Part shown: piece by piece, positions 1-64,000 of the stretch | Numbering within the stretch: the first letter of the stretch is position 1 | Layout: each line of letters starts with the position of its first letter | NCBI GenBank assembly: GCA_030062745.1 | Contig: CP099850.1 | Coordinates: 434,001 to 498,000, forward strand | Direction: 5' to 3' | DNA: 64,000 nt | Source: Capitulum mitella | Taxonomy: Eukaryota > Arthropoda > Thecostraca > Pollicipedomorpha > Pollicipedidae | The notes under the pieces: generated by a model | Seen by the model: the letters and a program-made list of their open reading frames with translations, nothing else | What the model was told of the DNA's origin: nothing | The model's database searches: none | Made by a program: the position numbers and the translations under genes

Positions 1-3000
1 CAGCTGCCATTAATGAGGGAATGTGCAAGACCCTGTACTTTGGCCAGGCAAACTGGAGGCTAGCCTGTACTATGAAGGACATCCAGCCAGGGCAGGTTTC
101 AGCAGAACAGGATCTGGGGTGCAGTGGACACATGCCTGAAGTTCCACAAGCATGCAGCTGCTGCAGTGTCCAAGTGTTGCAGATCATGGTGGTCACCTGA
201 CTGTCATTCAAGCTTCTTGATCAGATGGCCCTGCCTCTGCTGCTTAAAACTCTAGTGCATCTTCACCTTGCACATGGTTGTATCATTTGGGGGCCATCCA
301 GCCATGCCAACCAGAAGCTAATGGAGCATGCTCAGAGAGGCAGGTAACCAAGCTGGTGCAAAATATCAGAACAATGCAATACCCTGAGGCTCTGTACCCT
401 TGGTCTGCCATCCCTAAACCATCACAGGTGCTGGGGCCAAATGATCATGGTCTAGTAGACCATGCATTCTCCACACAGAAATATTCTTTTCACCAGCTAT
501 GTTGACTTCTATGAGGGGCCACTCCTGGACACCAAACAAGCCTGAAGCAGTGATGCTGATCAGAACACCTTAAGCATGAGGGTGGTGAGTGACTGGAATG
601 CTCTTCTGCATAACCATTTGCTCTGAAACACTACACCAATTTAACTCCATGCTGGACTTGTCTGGGCACATCTAATGTATGCCATCCCAGACCAGGATTA
701 ATGTACTGTAATGACTGAGGACCTAACTAGGAGCAGGTGCTAACAAGATGGTGTCAGTGTACCAAATTTGCCCCTGCTGAGTCATAGATAAAAATATGGT
801 AAACTAGCAAAAATTTTGTGGACTGCAAAATAACACAGCCTTAGTCTGCTTCTGGTGAAAAGTCATAGTTTGGGGTTAAGTTACACTGTATTGTACATTG
901 TGCCCCAATTAAGTTGCACATGGTGCCCCAAGTGGGGTGTCTTGCTGTCCTATTTGGGGCAGGAATGAGGCTGTTCCAAGCATTTTGTTAACCTGTGACA
1001 TGGTTTGCAGACTGGTACAGTAAAAAAAAAGCATTCTGCAAAAGATACCAAGCAGGGGATTACAACATGTGCCAATTTATTTGATGTTCTTTCCAACATT
1101 TAATAAGACCAAAAACAATAAAACATTTCACTTCTATTGTTACCAAGTAAATTATCCACCTCTGTTGCATAAATGTGTTAAGAAAGGCCCTTAACAAATG
1201 TGGTACCAGCCAGGCTTATTTCCAGACTTGCTTATGACACAAATATTCCAGTGCTAATATACCATAAACATTTCAATGCCTTGGTTGTCCAATAAATCAG
1301 TCCTATAACCCTATCTCAACACCAGAAAATTTAAAGTATTTTCCGTCCTCTACGGGGGGCTCCTACCTTTCCTGCGAGAAACTAGCAACCCATTTTCGCC
1401 ACTCATCAACATTTAATCATAAGTCATTTGTATTTACTATTTCGAAACAGTGGACACATCAAGGGACGAAGCAGAGCCACGTTTGAAACATCACATGCAA
1501 AGTTTGAATGCAAGGTCGCAAAGTTTGAATCACGGGAAATTACCAAATTTGAAAAAGATGCAGGCAGATTCGCAACATTTTTTCAAGACACCAAGTGCAT
1601 AATTAAAAAAAGCAGTCTGCAGTAATATGAGTTATTTTACTTCGTCCCGACAATTGTTGTTAGATTAAAAATATTTTTTTTGTTATGAAGCCATTTTATT
1701 AAAATGGTAGTAAGTCCACAGACCACTAGGGCGTATTTTTGGTATAGCTGGCGAATTTGGCAGCCATTGAGTCTGTCCTGAACATCTGTAAACAAACGCA
1801 CGCAAACGGCTGATTATTTTGGAGTGGGTGGTTTGAAATTTGTTTGAGTGTCGTTTGCTTTCAGACCGGCGTAATTTTTGCTGTAATTACATATTGCATC
1901 CATGCAGTGATCACATTGCGAGAAGTCGCGTGTTGAAGACTTCCCCAACTTTACGAAGCTGATTAATGATGTGTAGCCAGATGGAATGAAGTGCTGTGGT
2001 TAAGTTCTTCGGGAATTCCCAGAGAAGGTAACTGCCTAGCCGCCTGCGCCATACGTTGTCTTGATTTTTTTCAGGCGTGACGGTGGTAACCCGTTCACAT
2101 TTGTTCAGTAATTCATCCTTTTTCGAAGATTTCTCGGTGAATAAACATAGATGCCAAATATTAATGTTTTATGACAAATGTAGGCTCTGCATTGTCTACC
2201 TTACAAATACTGTTGTCAACTCATGTTCATGTGTAGTTAAGAACACAGTTCAGCATTGCCCATATCAGCTATGAAGCTGACAACTGTGTTTTTTGTTTGT
2301 TTGGTCATGGGCAGCAAATCTAAGTTCCATCATCTGGATTTTTGTGGGACTTTTCTTTCATGTTGTTTTTTTGACAGATGTTTCCTTTTTGAAAAATGCA
2401 CAGCCAGAAATAAGTGTGGAATTTGTCAAAGCCTGCATGGGACAGGTTTATGTACCACCCCCATCCATTTCTTTGGCTTAGTTTGTACTCCTGAACTATT
2501 TTTTCCAGTTTTCATTTTATGGGCATTGAAACAGAAAGGTTTAGGTAATCTGCATCAGTTAAGCTCAGCCATGCATGGCATAAGGGGAGTGTTGATTGTA
2601 TGGCAAGCATCATTGCAGACAGTTAGTTTTCAGCATCAGCAGACAGAGATCTGCATTATATTGAAGACCTGCGTTGACTTGTACTGGAAGACAGGTTGTG
2701 TTTTTGAGAAATTTGCAAGGCTGATTAAAGAGCTGGTATAATATCACAGTTTTGGAAGAATACATCATGTTCCAGATGGCTATTAGTGGCTTCGTTCTTC
2801 AGCATGTGACCAATCTTGACCCTTCCTTGCTGTGTATGACTTGTCCTCCTGTGAGTGTTCAGTACTGGCCATGTCAAGTGATATGTGGTCAATCCTAATC
2901 TTGCCCTGCTGTAAGTGTGCAATGCTGCTGATAATATCTGGCTCTAAAGAATTAGCCCTGACTGCTTGGCTTGAGGAGATAGTGCTGATCAGATGACCAG

Positions 3001-3251
3001 CTTCAGACAGCTGGTCCTGACTCTTCCACTGCAGGCTCAGTGCCTTGGCCTGCTATGCATTGAGTGATAGTTCTGACCTTTTCATGATGAAAGTGGTCAG
3101 TCCTGACCTTGCACTGCTTCAGTTGGTTGGTCTTGACCCCATCTTGTTGCAGATGGCCTCTGACCACATCCTACTGTAGCTGGTCAGTCCCTACCCTGTC
3201 CTATATGGGTCATAACCCCAATCTCTGGCAGCAGCTGCATCTGGAAACACC
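1..3251. other. Upstream region, no supported coding gene
   Basis: AT-richer DNA with no ORF showing recognisable protein similarity. From about 2790 to 3240 there is a degenerate tandem array of short words of the type 'ggtcagtcctgaccttgc'. A 5'UTR exon of the downstream gene may lie here: a CAG acceptor-like site (3229-3231) sits 20 bases before the first ATG. I cannot place the promoter. Confidence 0.4.
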
Positions 3252-59717
<56,466 letters not shown>

Positions 59718-60654
59718 TCGCCAGACACAGCGGCTGATTGCGCTGTGTCGGCCCAGCGTTCGCATCATGCTGTGTCTCAGTTTGCTGACTGGATAGGATA
59801 CTGAAGTACAGTAGAAGATTCTGTCTGCCACAGACCAGCCTCCGCAACAGGCTGCGGTCCGTTGCAGTATACTGCTGTCTGTCTGTAGATACAAAATAGA
59901 CCGTAAAGTTCAGCGGCAGGGTCTAGTGTTTCCCTTGCTTGGGCTGTCACTTGTTAAAGCCGCCTCCTGTTTCCTTGCTCATGTGATTTCCGTGTTCAGG
60001 GCCGCGTCAGATGCCAGCGTTAGCCGTCAGCCACTGAGTGCTTCCTTTCGGTTGTCAGTGTTCGCTGTCTCACGTCGCCGGCTCCCGCTCCCGCTCCGTT
60101 GATGGTCTCGAGGCGTGGTGCGCGGCTGAACGGTGTGGGCTTGGCTGGCGGTCCGGGCGCCGGCTACCGCTGACCGGGCGGCGCGGGCTGACCCCCTGGT
60201 ATTGTTGGCCGTCCCCTGCGGTGGAGGTGCCCCGCGCTCTGATCAGGGACCGGCCGTCTCCCCGGCGGGATCCTTCGTGGCCGTCCCTCGGAGATCCACG
60301 CCGGCCTGTGCGGTGGTGGAGAGTGGATGCAGTGTGTGATGTGTCCGCCTGGTGTTTGGGTCCTGTGACTGGGACGAGGTGCCACGGTTTGTTTCCTGCG
60401 GTGTAGATAATGTTGAAGGTATCGTTGTGGCTCGGGACTGGGTGGTTGCCTGTGGACGGAGTAGGTCTTTGTGCGTTGTGCTCTGCGTGCTTCTGATAAC
60501 GAGTCGCGGTGGCACTGAAACGGGCTAGTCGAGTCGTTCCAGCAGGCGCCGTGGCGTACCCGTGGTGCGGCGTTCGTTGAGATACAGAACGGCGAATGAC
60601 GTCGAGAAGCGGACAGCGATATGTGCAGACATGATTTTAACGGTCCAAAATAAA
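59718..60654 (+). other. Probable 3'UTR with AATAAA at 60649
   Basis: No coding features. Direct repeats of 'ctgtgtc', 'cagaccagc' and 'ccgcarcatgctg' at about 59690-59860 suggest local duplication of the exon 20 end. AATAAA at 60649-60654 is a candidate polyadenylation signal. Confidence 0.4.
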
Positions 60655-62643
60655 GAACCGAGACCATCCGGGTAGGCTGTCATCGCGGAACGTCGCGAAA
60701 CCGCATCTAATCATGAAGAAATTCAACGTCACGACGCCAATATTTCGCAACAAAATTCCATGAACACAGCGGCCCAATCTGACAATCACACGTCATGTTC
60801 TAGTGCAGGCTTGTATTTCGTCATCAAAACGATATAGCGGCACAACAGCACGTTCGGCAGACCAGCTGTACAGCTGAGGACCTCACCCCGGCACCGTTAC
60901 GCCAGCAGAAAAACGGGCGGCGGCGGGCCGCTGCCGAGATCAGGACGGAACGGACGAATGGACGGACCGAGATCGTGACGGAATGGACGAACGGACGGAC
61001 AGTGCCGACAATGACCGGCCGAACCGTGCACTGACCAGCCGGACGGTGACGACAGCAACAGACGTGCCACACGGCCGTCTCCACAGGACGGTCCTGTGCT
61101 GCCCGCACTGGCCGACTCAGCGGCAGACGGCGGACGCCACAGTTTCACCGACCGAACGCATGCAGGCAGGGGTGACGATTTCGGCTGGTGCGGCACCGAC
61201 AGCACACAATTGCCTGCTGAGACGGACGGAGACGGTGCCCGGGGAGCACGTGACTGACTGACGGCATGTCTGGCCTCTCAGAGCCGGGTCAGACGGCAGG
61301 AACAATGAGCCGCGGCAGAAATCATGCCCTGCTCCCCGCATGGACGGAAACAGCGCCACAACGGACTACATGATGCAGTGCAGAAACAGAGCATCATCCT
61401 GGTTTACTGCAGGTCGACAAATACGTCTTGGACGTTACAGCTCATGAAGACACGCAAAACCTGCAGAAACGCTTACGGTCGTGCGAAACATGGGTAACAC
61501 GCAAAAACGCAGAAAACGCCCAAACGTAGCATCGTCTGGACCGACGTAATACGATAACTTTTCAAGAATCGGCCGATATTCTCTGCCGCCATGCTAAAAA
61601 CAAACGTAGTCTGGCGTAGTCATATACCGGCCTCATTGCACATGTGCACAAAATAAACAAAAGGTACCAAAGCGTTGCACCATTAACAATATACGCAAAA
61701 AAATAAATAACATGTATCAAACGTGCCAGTTCAAACCGAACTTCTCAAAAATGACTAGAAAATACTGACCGATAGCGGACTTCACGCGAGGACGTATCAA
61801 CAGAACGAACGGTTCATAAGACTGTTTTAGTTTAGGACATTCAGAAGCCCGAAGACTAATCGACGGCGTACGGCCGCTTTAGTGGACCGACGCCAGAGAA
61901 CCCACCAGGCGAGAAAAGTACATGATTCAGTTTGTGAGGACACCATAGCCATGGCAGCACGCACGTGGACAGTTTACCTCCCTCCCAAACAAACTCAAGA
62001 AGTTCAGGACAAAGGACTGCTGAGTTTCGACGCGTGCTCACCATTTGGGGCCCAGGCTGAGAAATTTGCCGATACCAACAACTCTGCACCCTTGTGACAG
62101 TCGGGTTAAGAAGACAGACAAGGACAGCAAAACCAGAAGAGAAAGCAAACTGCAGGGTCCCAGAGACGGAGGGTGGGAGGGGGGGGGGTTCGGGCAGACT
62201 GACAGAATGCAGCAGGTGCCAACAGACCGGGGCCTGAGCCCCGCGGCCGCCGTTCAGCACGAGGACTGGGACCGCCTCCACAGGAGCCCCACCGACCTGT
62301 GGCCTGCCACACCGGCCGACGGAGGGTCTGAGCGGCGGTCCATGGTCACCACACGACACAGGAGAACTCAGATAGGCTCCACAGGTGTGGCAGGGCCGGG
62401 CAGAGCGTCTGAGCGGCGGTCCATGGTCACCACACGACACAGGAGAACTCAGATAGGCTCCACAGGTGTGGCAGGGTCGGACGGAGGGTCTGAGCGGCGG
62501 TCCAGAGCCACCGCCCAACACAGGACTCAGGGCCGGCTCCAGGGATCAGTCGGACGGAGCGCCGGTCCCCGGCTGCCGCCGGACGGCCGGCCCGGACTGC
62601 AGAGGGCGCCGCCGTCCCGGCCGGCGCGGCAGCCGTCCGAGCC
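60655..62643. other. Intergenic region between convergent genes
   Basis: Repetitive 'acggacgg' words around 60900-61120. Three copies of a roughly 70-80-bp unit ('gtctgagcggcggtcca...acaggtgtggcaggg') lie at about 62320-62500. Part may be 3'UTR of the - strand gene. No supported ORF. Confidence 0.55.
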
Positions 62644-62691
62644 TCACTCGCCGTCCAGCTGTTGCAGCTCGTAGTAGCCGGTGTCGAACTC
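62644..62691 (-). CDS. Terminal exon of unidentified gene
   Basis: Reads EFDTGYYELQQLDGE then TGA after the acceptor TTTCAG on the - strand. Phase 0, matching the exon at 63684. Convergent with TBC1D31. Product not recognised. Confidence 0.7.
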   Translation of the reverse strand, partial: EFDTGYYELQQLDGE

Positions 62692-62959
62692 CTGAAATCG
62701 TGCCGCGCGTTACGCGTCACCGTCACGGCCGCCGTCACTGTGACCGTCAGTCAAACGCTCCTGCTGCGCCACCACGACAGAAGCCACCGTCTAAGACAGC
62801 TGAACGCATTTCAATGCGCTTTCCTAATGAGCGCGAGACAGGTCGTTGTGACTGCTCAGTCCATATAATCCCATTAAATAGTAACCTGGGGTGCACACCA
62901 GCACTAATCGTCCCACACAGATTGGCAGATCAGTGACCAGGTCCCCCACACAAACAGCT

Positions 62960-63600
62960 GAACATGCCAGCAGCTGAGTTCTGTATACTGACAACTAAAC
63001 TCTGTCCACAGACAGCTGGACACGCAAGCAGCCGAGCTCTGTACACAGACAGCTGAACACACCATCAGCCGAGCTCTGTCCACAGACAGCTGGACACACC
63101 ATCAGCCGAGCTCTGTACACAGACAGCTGAACACACCATCAGCCGAGCTCTGTCCACAGACAGCTGGACACACCATCAGCTGAGCTCTGTACAAAGACAG
63201 CCGGACACACCATCAGCCGAGCTCTGTACAAAGACAGTTCGACACACCATCAGCCGAGCTCTGTCCACAGACAGCTGGACACACCATCAGCTGAGCTCTG
63301 TACACAGACAGCTGGACACACCATCAGCTGAGCTATAGATACAGACAGCAAGAAACACCAGCAGATGAGCTCTGTATACATACAGCTGGACATACCAGCA
63401 GCTGATCCATGGATACAGGCAGGACACACCAGCGGCTGAGCTATGTAGTAAGACAGCAGGACACACCAGCATCTGAGCTCTGTATACATACAGCTGGACA
63501 TAGCAGCAGATGAGTTATGCCTACTGACAGCTGGGCACACCATTGGCCGAGCTATATATACCAATAGCTAAACACACCAGCAGCAGAGCTCTGTACACAC
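62960..63600. repeat. 36-38-bp minisatellite in the - strand gene's last intron
   Basis: About 15 imperfect copies with core 'cagctggacacaccatcagc' and 'gagctctgtacacaga'. It fills most of the 992-bp intron. A short (CACG)n run follows at about 63610-63645. Confidence 0.92.
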
Positions 63601-63683
63601 ACACGCGCGTGCGCTCACGCACGCACGCACGCACGCACGCACGCACAGCTGGCCACAGCAGCAGACCGTTCGCCGCGTCTGAC

Positions 63684-63778
63684 CTGGTTCAGCTTCCTGA
63701 ACTCGACCAGCTGGAACAGGGCGTACTCCAGGATGTGTTTGGCGCCGCGGGCGTCGGGCGGCAGTTTGACCGAGATGC
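63684..63778 (-). CDS. Penultimate exon of unidentified gene
   Basis: Encodes (G)ISVKLPPDARGAKHILEY, then ALFQLVEFRKLNQ, between a CTCGCAG acceptor and a CAG|GTCAGA donor on the - strand. Joins in frame to the exon at 62644. High G/C third positions and a helical pattern support real coding. The rest of the gene lies beyond the window. Family not recognised. Confidence 0.75.
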
Positions 63779-64000
63779 CTGCGAGAGAAGGAGCGGGCCC
63801 GTCAGCCGGCGCCGCACCTGCCGACGAGGTAACGTCCCGACACTTCCACACCGCCGGCTGACGTCACGCGGACATGGCCGACAACGCCCGCGCCCGAAAT
63901 ACCCCGCGGCGCGCGAGAGAAATGGCACCCGTTAGGTCGGCGTCCGGCCGCCAGAGAATCTCAATCTCGGCCGGGGGCGGCCGGTCACTCAGCCGGCGCG

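Noticed and set aside
2256-2741. 161-codon ORF upstream of TBC1D31
   Set aside because: Cys/Phe-rich, AT-rich codon use unlike the real exons, and no recognisable domain.
61856-62521. 221-codon - strand ORF downstream of TBC1D31
   Set aside because: Its length comes from the roughly 70-80-bp tandem repeat at 62320-62500. No homology, and it overlaps the probable 3'UTR of the - strand gene.

Overview
The window is animal nuclear DNA, probably from an arthropod and perhaps a crustacean. The signs are very GC-rich exons with strong G/C third-position bias, small phase-consistent GT-AG introns, abundant microsatellites and a fly-like tRNA-His sequence. The species cannot be fixed from the sequence.

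One protein gene spans most of the window on the + strand: 20 coding exons from 3252 to 59717 encoding an ortholog of TBC1D31 (WDR67), a WD40 + TBC-domain + coiled-coil centrosomal/centriolar-satellite protein. Exons 1-8 encode the N-terminal WD40 part, exons 9-13 the TBC domain, exons 14-16 the coiled coil, and exons 17-20 a low-complexity C-terminus that I cannot align to the vertebrate protein. All splice phases agree if one extra base in exon 3 (near 4249) is removed; the model is then 1249 residues.

The striking part is inside the gene. Introns 6 and 7 (6847-8720 and 8818-51102; the latter 42.3 kb against 0.1-2 kb for the others) carry 37 tRNA-His(GTG) loci, 17 on + and 20 on -, with no other tRNA isotype. 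Fifteen share an identical 71-nt body and the rest carry one to several changes. Most are followed by a conserved trailer with a Pol III TTTT terminator, and they sit in a mosaic of shared spacer modules. The array also holds a near-identical large palindrome (arms 19492-28542 and 36338-44057), AT-hairpin structures on both sides of the left arm, a 1.35-kb (CA)n tract present in only one arm, three copies of a 1.2-kb TTAA-flanked piggyBac-like MITE, and a 500-N assembly gap flanked by a 4.75-kb direct duplication that may be an assembly artefact.

Downstream of TBC1D31, the last two exons of an unidentified convergent gene lie on the - strand (63778 to 62644), separated by an intron made largely of a minisatellite. 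Region 1-3251 holds no gene I can support.
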